DNA of 64,000 nt from Sesbania bispinosa (GCA_026901365.1 QLOH01000380.1:62001-126000), one strand, 5' to 3'; counted from the stretch's first letter, positions 1 to 11,145 are shown. Notes: generated by a model not told the origin, from the sequence alone. Translations and numbers: made by a program.

Positions 1-299
1 ATAACTTTTCTGATTTTTCTCATCTAAAGATGGAGATTCAGTTTCTAGGATGTGTAATCCTTTATCCAACTTCTTACAGTAAATAGAATAATATGTTTAC
101 ATATCTCAATCACTTGCGCCAATTATTTAGACACACAAAGCATTCTTAAATTTTATGAGAATGTGCATATAATAATTCATTATTGTCCATTTTCCCGTGC
201 ACAATAAAATATTTAGAAAGAGAAAGAAAGGAGAGAGGAGAGAAAGGGAGATGTGAGAGAAAATATATTTTTATGGACGTGAGAAAAAACATTTTTAAA

Positions 300-488
300 A
301 AATAATAAAATATATTTTTAGAATTGATTTTATGGATGGATTGCATCCATAAAATAGTTGTTAATAGATGGATTGATGATTTTTATGTAATGGGTCATGG
401 ATAAATTGAATTTTTATAATATATTTCAAATGAATTATAAATGGATTAATGGATTAATCTAAATTCATCCAATCCATCCGTTTGACAC
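300..488. mobile_element. hAT-like element remnant split by the copia insertion
   Basis: AT-rich sequence with several 'atggattgat'-type repeats leads into CCATCCGTTTGACAC at 475-488. After the copia element (from 5673) the sequence resumes as GACACCCCTA. Removing the insert and one copy of the duplication gives an end ...TTTGACACCCCTA, the inverted form of the common hAT terminus TAGGGGTGTCAAA. I infer a non-autonomous hAT element whose right end was the copia target. No left terminus was found, so the element may be truncated or begin before the window. Confidence 0.4.
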
Positions 489-740
489 TGTAAAAGTAGA
501 GAATAGGATTAATGAATTGCTTGAGGAGAAATACCTCAGTAGCTGCATATTTATATACATGATTTACACTCACTAATAAAGGAAACATAAGAAATATAAT
601 CTGTACAAAATAAGGAAACATAGACCTATACAAAAATAAGGAAATACAACTATACAAATCAACGCTTAATATAGTTTCCTAGTTTTCTTAAATACATTTA
701 TTCTATTCTAATTTCCCTAAATAGGAGATATTCTCTAACA
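489..740 (-). repeat. Copia 3' LTR (element orientation)
   Basis: This 252-bp repeat starts TGTAAAAGTAGAG and ends TTCTCTAACA on the plus strand. It matches 5421-5672 with about four substitutions. It sits at the low-coordinate end because the element is transcribed leftward. Confidence 0.95.
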
Positions 741-751
741 CTCCCCCTCAA
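741..751 (-). promoter_or_regulatory. Copia polypurine tract
   Basis: On the minus strand TTGAGGGGGAG directly abuts the 3' LTR, the position and composition expected of the plus-strand priming site. The TGA stop of the RNase H frame overlaps this tract. Confidence 0.85.
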
Positions 752-1524
752 GCTGGAGCATACAAATCATATGCACCAAGCTTGCCACAAAGAAATTGCA
801 TTCGAGGACCTCGAAGGGACTTTGTCAAAATGTCTGCTAGTTGGTCATTAGAGTTAACAAACTCAATGACAACTTCCTTGGAAAGAACCTTTTCCCTGAT
901 AAAGTGACAGTCAATCTCTATATGCTTTGTTCGTTCATGAAAGACTGGGTTGGACGCAATGTGGAGTGCAGCTTGGTTATAACAATATAACTTCATCTCA
1001 TTAACGTTACCAAACTTCAACTCCCTAAGCAACTGTTTCACCCAGATGAGTTCACAAGTAACCAATGCCATAGCACGATATTCAGCCTCAGCACTTGATC
1101 GAGCAACAACTTGTTGTTTCTTACTCTTCCAAGATATGAGATTTCCACCTACAAAGACACAATAACCTGAAGTGGAGCGTCTATCAATGGGAGAACCAGC
1201 CCAGTCTGCATCTGAATATCCGACAACATGAGTGTTTCCTTTGTCTTCATAAACCAAACCTTGACCAGGAGCATTTTTAATGTATCTCAGAATTCGAGTC
1301 ACTGCATTCCAGTGATCAACACAAGGGGATTGCATGAACTGACTTACTACACTGACTGCAAAAGAGATATCTGGTCTGGTTATAGTAAGATAGTTTAGTT
1401 TCCCAATTACCTTTCTATACCTTCCAGGATCTGGATAGAGCTCCCCCTGATCTGGTACCAACTTGCTATTTGGATCCATAGGAGTGTCAACAGGCTTACA
1501 ATTTATCATTCTTGTTTCCTCCAA
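748..1524 (-). pseudogene. Copia pol C-terminus: end of reverse transcriptase and RNase H
   Basis: This is the C-terminal part of the copia polyprotein. Visible motifs are the connection region (CKPVDTPMDPN), the RNase H core (YSDADWAGSPIDRRSTSGY, then SSAEAEYRAM), the conserved HIEIDCHFIRE stretch and the terminal DQLADILTKSL block. The frame is the same as the upstream reverse transcriptase and is separated from it only by a TAA stop near 1573, where the family has a glutamine codon (CAA to TAA). RNase H degrades the RNA strand of the RNA:DNA hybrid during reverse transcription. The RNase H part itself looks uninterrupted to its natural stop at the polypurine tract. Confidence 0.92.
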
Positions 1525-1572
1525 TATATCTAAAGCATACTTCCTTTGTGAAACTGTAATACCACTTCTAGA

Positions 1573-2580
1573 TTAAGCAACCTCCAAACCAAGAAAGTAA
1601 TTTAGTTTACCCAAATCTTTGATTTGAAAATGATCAAACAAATGTTTCTTTAACCGAGATATTCTCTCATGATCATCACCTGTAACGACTATATCATCCA
1701 CATAAACCACGAGATAAATACACCTACCAACTGAATTATGTTGATAAAACACTGAATGATCAACTTCACTACGAGTCATACCAAACCTTTGTACCACTGT
1801 GCTAAACTTCCCGAACCAAGCTCGAGGAGACTGTTTCAGACCATAAAGAGATCTCTTCAACTTACACACCAAGCCAGACTCCCCCTGAGCAACAAACCCA
1901 GGTGGTTGCTCCATATAGATTTCTTCTGCAAGGTCTCCATGAAGGAATGCATTCTTGATGTCAAGTTGAAGTAACGACCAATGACGAATGGCTGCCATGG
2001 CAAGAAGAAGGCGAACAGAAGCCATCTTAGCGACGGGAGAGAATGTGTCGCTATAATCAAGGCCATATGTTCGAGTGTATCCCTTAGCAACCAAGCGAGC
2101 TTTAAGACGATCAATACAGCCATTTGAATCAACTTTTACAGCATATACCCATTTGCATCCTACAACTTTCTTCCCCAGAGGAAGGTGAACGAGATCCCAT
2201 GTGCCACTATGCTCAAGAGCAGTCATTTCATCAATCATAGCTTGCCTCCATCCCGAATGAGAAAGTGCCTCACTGTCACTTTTAGGAATAGAAACAGAGG
2301 ACAAAGAAGATACAAAGGCATAATATGATGGTGATAAACGATGAAAACTGAGAAAGTTGTAGATGGGATGAGGATTTCGAGTGGATCGAGTACCTTTCCG
2401 GAGAGCAATGGGAGGACTTGATTGGGAGGACTTTGGCAGGGTCGTGATAGGAGAGGCCGTTGGAGTTGGACATGAATCACTAGGATCTTCAATTATGTTT
2501 TCTGTTGGTGGAATTCTTCGTTGATATCTGATGATAGGGTGCTGCGAAAGTACCAGACTGAGTCTCTCCGGGCTGGATAG
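1573..2580 (-). pseudogene. Copia reverse transcriptase domain
   Basis: This is the copia RVT_2 reverse transcriptase. It begins in a proline/serine-rich linker and enters the domain at WRQAMIDEMTALEHSGTWDL. The catalytic blocks follow: LDIKNAFLHGDL (first catalytic Asp), SLYGLKQSPRAWF and VVYVDDIVVTG (YVDD active site). The frame is open but starts by frameshift from the integrase frame near 2550-2580, and ends at the nonsense codon after YFLGLEVA. It would copy element RNA into DNA in virus-like particles; isolated in this way it is very unlikely to be active. Confidence 0.93.
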
Positions 2581-3436
2581 AACCAGGTGACGAAACCTGC
2601 AAAGGAGACAGAGGTGGACCAAAATAGGGAATTGGTAATACATCAGAGATTGTATTAGACTCAACGGAAGAGGTGAAGTATGGTGTTTCTTCAAAGAACG
2701 TGACATATGCAGAAATATACCAACGATGTAAGGAAGGACAATAACACCGATACCCTTTTTGTAGCCTGGAATAGCCGACAAAGACACATTTGATAGCACG
2801 AGGAGACAATTTGTCTGTACCTGGAGAGAGGTTATGAACAAAACAAATACAACCAAACACACGAGGAGGGACAACATATAGAGACTTTGTGGGAAATAAT
2901 AATTTGTGAGGTACCTGGTTGTTAATAACAGAAGAAGGCATACGATTGATGAGATAACAAGCTGTTAAAACAGCATCCCCCCAAAAATGTAGAGGCATAT
3001 TTGTATGTAATAACAAAGTTCTGGCAGTCTCAATAAGATGGCGATTTTTTCTTTCAGCCACACCATTTTGTTGAGGGGTGTGGGGACATGTAGACTGATG
3101 TAGAATGCCATGAGATGACATAAACGATGAAAACTCGTGAGAGAAATATTCTTTGGCATTGTCACTCCTTAAAATCTTAATTGATTTGCCAAATTGATTT
3201 TGCATCTCAATATAGAATGACTTGAATATAGAAAATAACTCAGACCGTTCTTTCATTAGAAACAACCAAGTAAACCTAGAAAAGTCATCTATAAAGGTGC
3301 CAAAATACCTAAATCCTAATGAATTAGAGACGCGACTAGGACCCCATATATCAGAATGAATAACAGCAAAAGGTTCTATTTGATTTTGAACCTGATTATG
3401 AAAGGAAGAACGAACATGCTTCCCAAGTTGACATGA
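2489..3436 (-). pseudogene. Copia integrase core
   Basis: This is an integrase with a recognisable DDE triad: Asp in GTFIDDFSRFTWLFL (about 3270-3300), Asp in ILRSDNAKEYF and Glu in PQQNGVAERKNRHLIE. The downstream region keeps the copia-type 'VFGCICFVHN...SPRAIKCVFVGY' block. The zinc-binding N-terminus is interrupted: the second CxxC of the HHCC finger reads Cys-stop-Ser-Cys, with a TAG at 3437-3439. I start the feature after that stop, upstream of the first Met, because homology continues in frame to there. Confidence 0.9.
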
Positions 3437-3653
3437 CTAACAATCTAGGGACTTCAATTTTACAAGACATGGAACCATAAGTTGAAGTTTCTGTAGACTG
3501 GGATGACCAAGACGTTGATGAAGAAGATGGGGAGACTCAGTAGCAGCACATACTGTTGGAGATGTGGTCTTCAAATAGTAGAGTCCTTGTGATTCATGTC
3601 CTATGCCAATCGTCTTCCCAGTACCGCGATCCTGAATAATGAAAGAGTTGGGA

Positions 3654-4995
3654 TCAAAGGTGACTGAGCATAAGTGAATGAGTGAGCTGACTAAAGGAAA
3701 TCAAATTAAAGGGACACCCAGGCATAAATAGTACAGATTTTAATGATAGAGATTGAGTGGGAGAAACATGACCAATGCCTTGGACAGGTACTTTAGTACC
3801 ATTAGCAAGAGTAATAGAGCGAGAAATCTCAAGTAAAGGAGAAGAAAACAATGATCGATTACCAGACACATGGTCAGAAGCACCAGAATCAATAATCCAA
3901 GATGTCGGATTATGACCGGTATGAGATAGACAAACTGTAGGATTATCGGTATGAGCAATTGTAGTTGTGGCTGACTGATCCTGTTTGGCTGCCTTCCACT
4001 GCATATACTCTTGGATTTCATCTTCAGAAAAAGACATGGGTTGCTTTCCTGTCATAACTTCATGCCGCCTACTATCCTCTTGTATAGGCATAGACTGAGT
4101 AAAGTTGACCGTTTTCTCAGGAAAACCATGAATAGAATAGCATGTCTCCTGAGTGTGACCTGGTCTCTTGCAATAAGTGCAATAGGGACGATTGCCCCCT
4201 CGGCCTCCACGACCTCCTCGACTACCTCTTCCTCCACGGTTTGCACGTCCTCCACGAAAACCTGAAGTGGTCATCATTGCAGATCCATCAGTTGTGTTAA
4301 GATGAGAATTAGAGGTTTTGGGTGGAGGGACTCTCAACAGGCGAGTGATAAGATTTTCCATGGTAGGAACGTCTTGTGCGGTCAAAATTTGATCACGAAG
4401 AAGGTCAAAGTCGGGATGCATGGCTCGTAAGGCCATTACCACATACAAATTTTCTAATTTGTTTTGGAGGCCCTGAAGAGTGTCTGCTTGCAAGAACATC
4501 TTCAATTCTTCTACGGCTGCCTGTAATTGTGGAACAAATGTTGACATATCATGATCCATTTGCTTGAGGGATGCCAATTTTTGAGCAGAGTCATACAGAC
4601 GCTGAATATCATTGGCAAACAGATTCCGAGCCTTGCTCCAAAAGGTGAAACATGTTTTAAAGGCCCTGAGATTTATCAAAGTAGTGGATTCCACATATTG
4701 CCATAACAGGGCACACAATTGATAATCTAACTTTTTCCATTGACTCTGATTTTCCAAAGGAATTTCAGACACTGACATCTCTAGGTGATCAACAAGACCC
4801 TGACCTAGAAACCAAAGTTCAACAGAAGCTGACCAAGCTAGGTAATTCTTTCCATTCAGCTTTTCAGAGGTGATTGTAGGAGTACCTGAGAAGCTATAGG
4901 AGATGGAAGAATTTTGAGGGTGTTGGCTGAACCTGACGTGGATCAACATGCTGAACAGGATCGTCATGCTCAGAATCGGACGTGGATGACGCCAT
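3654..4995 (-). pseudogene. Copia gag and aspartic protease
   Basis: Gag/nucleocapsid plus protease. The likely start is the ATG at 4995-4993 (MASSTSDSEHDD), just downstream of the GC-rich leader. A one-base frameshift near 4905 moves into the long frame that continues TSEKLNGKNYLAWSASVELW, a typical copia gag_2-type region. A glycine/arginine-rich stretch precedes a CCHC zinc knuckle (CTYCKRPGHTQETC), then the protease active site in WIIDSGASDHVSGN. The frame ends at a stop after SQLTHSLMLSHL, where it should run on into integrase, so another frameshift lies near 3660-3720. Confidence 0.9.
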
Positions 4996-5404
4996 GATGA
5001 CGACTGCGAAGAAGACCGACGAACTGAGATCTGGATTTTGGGGTATTTGACCCCCAAAACGAACAGAGGAGGCCTGGACAAAGCTGACGGGACCCGCGGC
5101 GGAGCAAATGGAGGCCTGGAAGGTGGCGCGTGGCTTACACGCGCCGACAAGGACGACGGACGGTGGCGGCGCGTGAAGGCGCCTGCGGAAGCAGACGGCG
5201 GCGCTGTTTTCGGGGATCAATAGATCGACTCCTTTTGTGTCTGTTACTGACGTTTCGGTTGCCGGACGGTGACTTCACGGTGGCCGGACGGTGACTGCAG
5301 GTGGCCGAATGTTTCTGGACAGTGCTGGACAGTGGACTGTTAGAGAGGGACAGGGACAGCGGACAACGGACTAGGATTCTGACTTTTATCAGGCCCACAG
5401 GAAG
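4996..5404 (-). other. Copia untranslated leader
   Basis: This GC-rich stretch lies between primer-binding site and gag start, far richer in G+C than the surrounding DNA. It contains repeats of 'ggtggccggacggtgac' around 5278-5300. No convincing coding sequence was seen. Confidence 0.6.
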
Positions 5405-5420
5405 TGAGCTCTTGATACCA
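5405..5420 (-). promoter_or_regulatory. Copia primer-binding site (tRNA-iMet)
   Basis: On the minus strand TGGTATCAAGAGCTC begins immediately inside the 5' LTR. It matches the tRNA-iMet 3'-end complement (TGGTATCAGAGC) with one extra A. Confidence 0.88.
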
Positions 5421-5672
5421 TGTAAAAGTAGAGAATAGGATTACTGAATTGCTTGAGGAGAAATACCTCAGCAGCTGCATATTTATATACATGATTTACA
5501 CTCACTAATAAAGGAAACATAGGAAATATAATCTGTACAAAATAAGGAAACATAGACCTATACAAAAATAAGGAAATACAACTATACAAATCAACGCTTA
5601 ATGTAGTTTCCTAGTTTTCTTAAATACATTTATTCTATTCTAATTTCCCTAAATAGGAGATATTCTCTAACA
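5421..5672 (-). repeat. Copia 5' LTR (element orientation)
   Basis: This second 252-bp LTR carries the element promoter and is identical to 489-740 apart from about four substitutions. It ends CTCTAACA and is followed by the GACAC duplication. Confidence 0.95.
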
Positions 5673-5682
5673 GACACCCCTA

Positions 5683-5772
5683 GGGGAGAGAGAAAAAGGA
5701 GAGAGGGGAGAGAGGAGAGGAGAGGGAGACGGAGAGAGAGGGGAGAGATGACAGGGAGGAGAGAGAGGGTCT
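5683..5772. repeat. GA-rich low-complexity tract
   Basis: Nearly pure purine (gagagagg/ggagag) sequence. A similar tract lies at about 215-262, on the other side of the copia insertion. Confidence 0.8.
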
Positions 5773-5989
5773 AGAGGGACTGAATTTGCTTAATTTTAAA
5801 AGTAAGGAGACTTAAATTTTTTAGAAAAAAACTTGAAGAACAAAAATTGCATATAATCCATATTAGAGGGGCCAAAAGTACAATTAAGCCCTTTTCTATT
5901 TGGTACTCTCATCCAATAGGTGAGAGAATAATCTCTGAAGGTTTTGTCAAACACAAAGCTGAACATATTCCAACAATGTTTTTAATGAG

Positions 5990-6001
5990 TAATATATATA
6001 T

Positions 6002-6034
<33 letters not shown>
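5990..6034. repeat. (AT)n microsatellite
   Basis: Imperfect TA dinucleotide run with 'aaata' interruptions abutting the MITE that follows. Confidence 0.85.
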
Positions 6035-6197
6035 GACACACTGTCAGTGTTAAGAAGTTTTACACAGACATCCAATGATGTGCTGCCACATCGTTTATTG
6101 AATTTAATAACACATGAGGTGTCGCATTCATTAAATGATGTGACGGCACACCATTTGATATATGTGTAAATTTTTTTTACAATGACAATGTATATCA
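6035..6197. mobile_element. MITE, CTGTCAGTGT family, copy 1
   Basis: The left end (ACACTGTCAGTGT, then 'tttacacagacatccaatga') is mirrored by the right end ('tgtgtaaatttttt', then 'acaatgacaatgt'). The centre carries 'cattaaatgatgtg' in both orientations. A second copy at 59343-59496 aligns along its whole length. It has no coding capacity and looks like a palindromic deletion-derived DNA element. Confidence 0.7.
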
Positions 6198-6545
6198 ATT
6201 AAATTCATATAAAATTGCATATAAGAAATGTTATCACATATCAACACTTTTCATAGCTCATTATTTTTTACACATTCTATTATTAGATAAATTTTATGTA
6301 AATATTACTAAATTATGTGAATTTCAATTCATATTTACTATAATTCACACAATGTGTTTAAATAATATATGTGTCAATATATATAAAAGTTATTTCTTCT
6401 CAATGTACACCACCCTGCAATAAGGGGACACATGCTGATATGGAATATAATTTTTGGTCATGGCACAGTATGTAAATTATGAACATGTCACTATTATTGT
6501 CGAAAAAAAAAACTAAACCAAATTAATCTATTTGTTACATCACAG

Positions 6546-9500
6546 TTCATCCACATGTCCTCCCACTGGTAGCATTGGTCGTGGATATGCTCCATACATA
6601 TGCTCATCCCCAATAAAGGTGAAGAAAAAAACATGGTTATTAACTTGTAGATAGTTGAGATGAACAACACAAGAAGGATAAATTTCTCATGGTAATGATT
6701 TGAATCTTAATTTGTACCAGTACAAGTATGCCAACTACTCAAATCCAAACTATAATAAGACCGGGAAAGCTATTTTGAAGTTCCAGTTGATCAATCAACG
6801 TGCAGATTTCTCCTTTGCACTATTTTCAGGCGGATTATCAAATGTAAGTCATATATTGTAATCTTGTGTGTGATATGTATTACTTCTTAACTTGGATATA
6901 GCTTTGACATTTAGAAAAATCAGCATAATACACTACTGTTTTTGGTATAAAATGGTTTTAGAATGAATTCGATTCAATCTTATGCTAAAAATTGTATTCA
7001 TCTGATTGAGCTCTGCAGCCTAAACTTGTGGCTGTTTCCAATGCCATATCATTTGCAAATCCGAAAGCACCTGTGTATCCCCGCCTCGCTCATGGGAAGT
7101 CTTGGAATGAAGTAAGTTTATCAACTTGATTCAGTTGAGACTCTTAGTTTTATGTTTAATTTGCTCAATTAATAAAACTGATAAGCAACCCAAGAAAAGA
7201 AACAGGGTAGGGACAAATTTGTGCAACATTACTTTTGGATTTGCTTGGAATTGATGTTGAGGTTTTGACTATTACTAACCTTCCTGAGAGTGTAGGTTTT
7301 GCCTTTTATCAAACATCCTGGAATTTTTGTAAAGGAAATTACTGTATCAATTGTCTAACTTAAACATAAAGAACAATTTTAAGAGAAATTAAATCAATTG
7401 CAGATGACAGTTACCTGGACAAGTGGCTATGACATAGATGAAGCTATACCATTTGTTGAATGGGGTCCTGTCGGGGGAAAACAGACACGATCTCCTGCTG
7501 GAACATTGACATTTACTCGCAACAGCATGTGTGGTATGAATTATTACCATGTGCTTAGGATTGAACCAATCTTTTTTGGTTGATATAGACAGTATGTATT
7601 GGAAAAATGTTACATTAGGAAGCATAGTAACTCAATTTTATTGAAATATTTCTTATTTGTTTTTAGTTTGTCATGCACCATGGGAATTTGATATTTATGT
7701 AGATGTGTTATAATGAGGATATTTTGTAACGTTGCAGGTACACCTGCACGAACTGTTGGATGGCGTGACCCTGGTTTTATACACACAAGCTTCCTTAAAG
7801 AACTATGGCCAAATATGAGGTACCATGCATTTTACCATCCATGTGTCTATGTATGACACTATGATGAGTTGGTGTACTCTGTTATGAAAAGCTTCTCTCC
7901 CCTTTCCAGGTACACTTATAAGATAGGGCATATTCTGTCCAATGGTTCTATTGTGTGGACTAAGAAGTATTGGTTCAAGGCATCCCCATATCCTGGACAG
8001 AACTCATTACAACGTGTTATCATATTTGGTGACATGGGGAAGGTAATATCAATTATTGAAAAAAAATTATCATGGTGGAAATAATTATCTACTCACAAGA
8101 GAATGGAATGACTATATGGACCCACTTCATTTTCCAACTTGTAAATTAAAACTCTAATTTTAAGATTGATAGGGAAATATTTATTTTACTAATTTGCATG
8201 TCTTTGTAGGCTGAGCGTGATGGTTCAAATGAATATGCTAATTATCAACCTGGTTCACTTAACACCACCGACCAACTGATCAAGGATTTAGACAACTTTG
8301 ATATTGTTTTCCACATAGGAGATTTGCCATATGCAAATGGATACATCTCACAGTGGGACCAATTCACAGCTCAAGTGCAACAAATTTCATCTAGAGTACC
8401 ATATATGATTGCAAGGTTTGCTTGATTGATTGCATTCATTTTTTGTCATTAACATTTTCAATATGCTGAGGAATATCTGGTTTATTCATATTGTAGTGGA
8501 AATCATGAACGTGATTGGCCAAACACAGGATCCTTTTATGATACTCCAGATTCAGGTGGAGAATGCGGAGTTCCTGCAGAAACCATGTACTATTTTCCCG
8601 CTGAGAACAGAGCCAAATTCTGGTAAGTTACATTAATCTAAATGCAAACTATTATCAATTTATTTTTCTGGGCTCAAAACCCTTGGTGTAAAGAAGTAAT
8701 TTTAGACTTCAGCTAATTAAACCAATTGAAATAAATCCATTTATGGAGACAAAGGTTTATGCTTTTTTCTTATCCTTAGGTCTCTTTAATCACTCAAAAG
8801 GTATAAGAAATTAAAATTGATGGAAATTAACAGATAATATATAAGAAAACAACTCATACAAAAATGTCGAGTTGGTTAAATAGTATAAAGTTTAAGGTGA
8901 TTAGATCCTTAAAGTGTTATTCCACGCTTCGATTTTTATATATTATAAATAATTAAATAGATTAGTAATAACAATTGCACCGTTAAAGTTGTCTTAAGAG
9001 AATCAATAAGGAAGATGTTACACAAATACCCCCAATGTGTGTAGACATCCAAAAAGAGATAGAAATAGGAGATAAGTGATATATGTGATATTATAAGAAG
9101 ATAAATAGAAAGATGAGGGGTGTTAGATGGATCTATGAAATAAATGAGTGTCTACATATCATCGTTACATTCTTAACACTACTTCATGATATCAACAAAA
9201 GAGACCGGAAATAGATATGATAACCAATGTGATGTGATAAGAAAAGAGAGATGAGGGGTGTGAAATGGGTGGTATCGTTGTTGAAGTGTGTATGAATTAC
9301 TATTCATTTGCAAAAACATTTCAGGGTGCAGTTTATATAGTTTCTCCAGTAAAATTTAGGATGCACTCCTATTTTTTTTTTTTAATTTCAACTAAATGAA
9401 TGATGAAAATTGGAAATATGCAGGTATGCAACAGATTATGGCATGTTTCGTTTCTGCATAGCAGATAGTGAGCATGATTGGAGAGAAGGATCAGAACAAT

Positions 9501-10130
9501 ACAAATTCATTGAACATTGTCTCGCAACAGTAGATAGAAAGCAGCAACCATGGTTAATCTTTGCAGCTCATCGCCCCCTTGGATACTCCTCTAATCAATG
9601 GTATGGCAAGGAGGGTTCATTTGAAGAGCCTATGGGAAGGGAAAGTTTGCAGAAGCTTTGGCAGAAGTACAAAGTAGACATTGCATTTTATGGCCACGTT
9701 CATAACTATGAAAGAATATGCCCCATCTATCAGGTATATATAATATTGTCTCATTTCATTTCAACCAATAAGTTGCACAATCTAAATTACCTCATTTCTA
9801 ATTATGTAAACTTGTATAATGCAGAATCAATGTGTGAATTCAGAAACACATCATTACTCTGGCACTGTGAATGGCACAATTCATGTTGTTGTTGGTGGAG
9901 GGGGAAGTCACTTGTCAGACTTTGCCCCACAACCTCCTATTTGGAGTCTTTACAGAGACCTTGATTTTGGGTTTGGAAAACTGACAGCATTTAATCACTC
10001 ATATCTGTTGTTCGAGTACAAGAAGAGTAGTGATGGAAAGGTCTATGATTATTTTACCATTTCTAGAGACTATAGAGATGTGTTGGCTTGTGTGCATGAT
10101 GGTTGTGAGAAAACCACTTTGGCAAGCTGA
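6546..10130 (+). CDS. Purple acid phosphatase, PAP1/PAP27 type, 5' end missing from window
   Basis: Ten coding exons with GT-AG introns join in phase: 6546-6618, 6721-6843, 7019-7111, 7404-7533, 7738-7819, 7910-8042, 8210-8415, 8497-8622, 9424-9733 and 9825-10130 (TGA). They give about 526 residues. The dinuclear metal-site motifs appear in order: FGDMG, GDLPY, GNHERD, AAHRP and GHVHNYER. The first visible exon begins inside the fibronectin-like N-terminal domain (SSTCP...ICSSPIK), one base into a codon, so at least one upstream exon with the signal peptide is absent. The family is about 600 residues, so some 85-90 are missing. Plant PAPs are secreted or vacuolar metallophosphoesterases; Arabidopsis PAP1/27 are labelled 'probable inactive', yet the ligand motifs here look complete. 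No stop or frameshift occurs in the visible exons. The 5' exon either lies before base 1, making the copia element intronic, or is lost. Confidence 0.9.
8623..9423 (+). other. Large PAP intron 8 with repeat-like insert
   Basis: This intron is about 800 bp, whereas the others are roughly 80-290 bp. Sequence at 8865-8940 ('gagttggttaaatagtataaa', later 'acgcttcgattttta') resembles a tRNA-derived SINE with A- and B-box-like segments. The region 9010-9300 is purine-rich with repeated 'agatgaggggtgt' (9111 and 9250). No clear target duplication was found. Confidence 0.35.
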
Positions 10131-10192
10131 ATTATGTTTCTATATGTAAACTTGAGTTGGCTTGGCCTTGCAGTGTAATAACATATTATCAA

Positions 10193-10198
10193 AATAAA
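10193..10198 (+). terminator. Candidate PAP polyadenylation signal
   Basis: AATAAA lies about 63 bp after the TGA, within a U-rich 3' UTR ('gcagtgtaataacatatt'). Confidence 0.4.
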
Positions 10199-10374
10199 TA
10201 ATGGTTATTATGTTTACTCTCCATGCAAGATTTATATGAAGCACAAATATACACTCTAGACTCAGACATTACTGGAATGAACTCAAATTCTAAATTCTGA
10301 TAAGACAAGCCGCAATTAAGACTAAGAAAATTAAGATATTAACATGAAAATACAACTTCTTAATTATAATTTGT

Positions 10375-10685
10375 ACAGTGATAAACTTTAGTTGTTGTCA
10401 AATCAATACAATATATCAACATTGGTTCACGTGATATTATATGTTTGATTTTCTTAAGTAGAATATTGAGTTCAATTATTTCATTTAATAAAAGAAATAG
10501 TGAGAGCAACATATGTGGGATTATCACAACATGCCATGTGAGGCAATTTAAAAATAAATAAATATGATATGATCAATGCAATCATTATTATTTTTTATTG
10601 AAAAAATAATTATAAAAACTTATTTTGCAAAAAAAAAAAAGAGTTTGGATTTTTTTAAAGCACAAAAAAAAAGTTTGAATTTTCT
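10375..10685. repeat. Duplicated PAP downstream sequence, copy 1
   Basis: Starting at 'gtgataaactttagttgttg' (10378), this matches 13486-13528 plus 13703-13920. Both copies share 'gggattatcacaacatgcca' and neighbouring blocks with a few percent divergence. Copy 1 leads into the PAP exon scrap. Confidence 0.8.
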
Positions 10686-10742
10686 ACCATATGCAAATGG
10701 ATACATCTCACAATGGGACCAATTCACAACTCAAGTGCAACA
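10686..10742 (+). pseudogene. Scrap of PAP exon 7
   Basis: About 57 bp repeat the coding sequence for LPYANGYISQWDQFTAQVQ found at 8329-8385, with a few substitutions. The match stops exactly where the gypsy LTR (TGTAACATCCC) begins at 10743. It is a residue of a partial duplication of the phosphatase gene, cut by the retroelement. Confidence 0.88.
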
Positions 10743-10879
10743 TGTAACATCCCAAGAGTTAAGACCAAGCTTGTAAAGAACATTAGTAGGGTAATAGGCT
10801 CTAAGAAAAGGATTAAGAAAGGGCTGAAAAAATTGTGAGAGAAAAACCTAAGGGTGAGAACTCCAAGTCCTGATATTTT

Positions 10880-11145
10880 CGTTCAAGCGAGAAATGGCTC
10901 GCTTGAGTGAAATTATCAGTAAAAATGAAAATTTTGGGTTCTGATAAACTCGCTTGAGCAAGAAGGCTCTCGCTCAAGCGAGAAACATGGGGGGAAAATG
11001 CTGCTCTCTGGAAGATTTTCGCTTGAGCGAAAAGGGCCTCGCTTCGCTCAAGCGAGGAGCTTCTCGCTTAAGCGAGAACGTGAATCCTGAACATTTTTAG
11101 TGCTCTCGCTCAAGCGAGAAAGACTTGCTTGAGCAAGAACGTGCG
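10880..11145. repeat. Array of CTCGCTTGAGCGAG-type palindromes in LTR
   Basis: About nine to ten degenerate copies of the palindrome CTCGCTCAAGCGAG (either arm order) are spaced by 15-40 bp, just upstream of the purine leader. The motif recurs in the LTRs at 14510-14850 and, weaker, 25690-25860. Confidence 0.85.

Larger units (their letters stand above)
489..5672 (-). mobile_element. Full-length Ty1/copia LTR retrotransposon, coding-defective
   Basis: The element has two 252-bp LTRs (489-740 and 5421-5672), each TG...CA, differing at about four positions. It is flanked by the 5-bp target duplication GACAC (484-488 and 5673-5677). Reading on the minus strand, a primer-binding site complementary to initiator tRNA-Met follows the 5' LTR, and a purine tract precedes the 3' LTR. 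The domain order gag, protease, integrase, reverse transcriptase, RNase H defines Ty1/copia. The reading frame is broken by at least two frameshifts and two in-frame stops, so this copy cannot make a full polyprotein. About 1.6% LTR divergence points to insertion within roughly the last million years, if usual plant LTR substitution rates apply. Confidence 0.96.
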
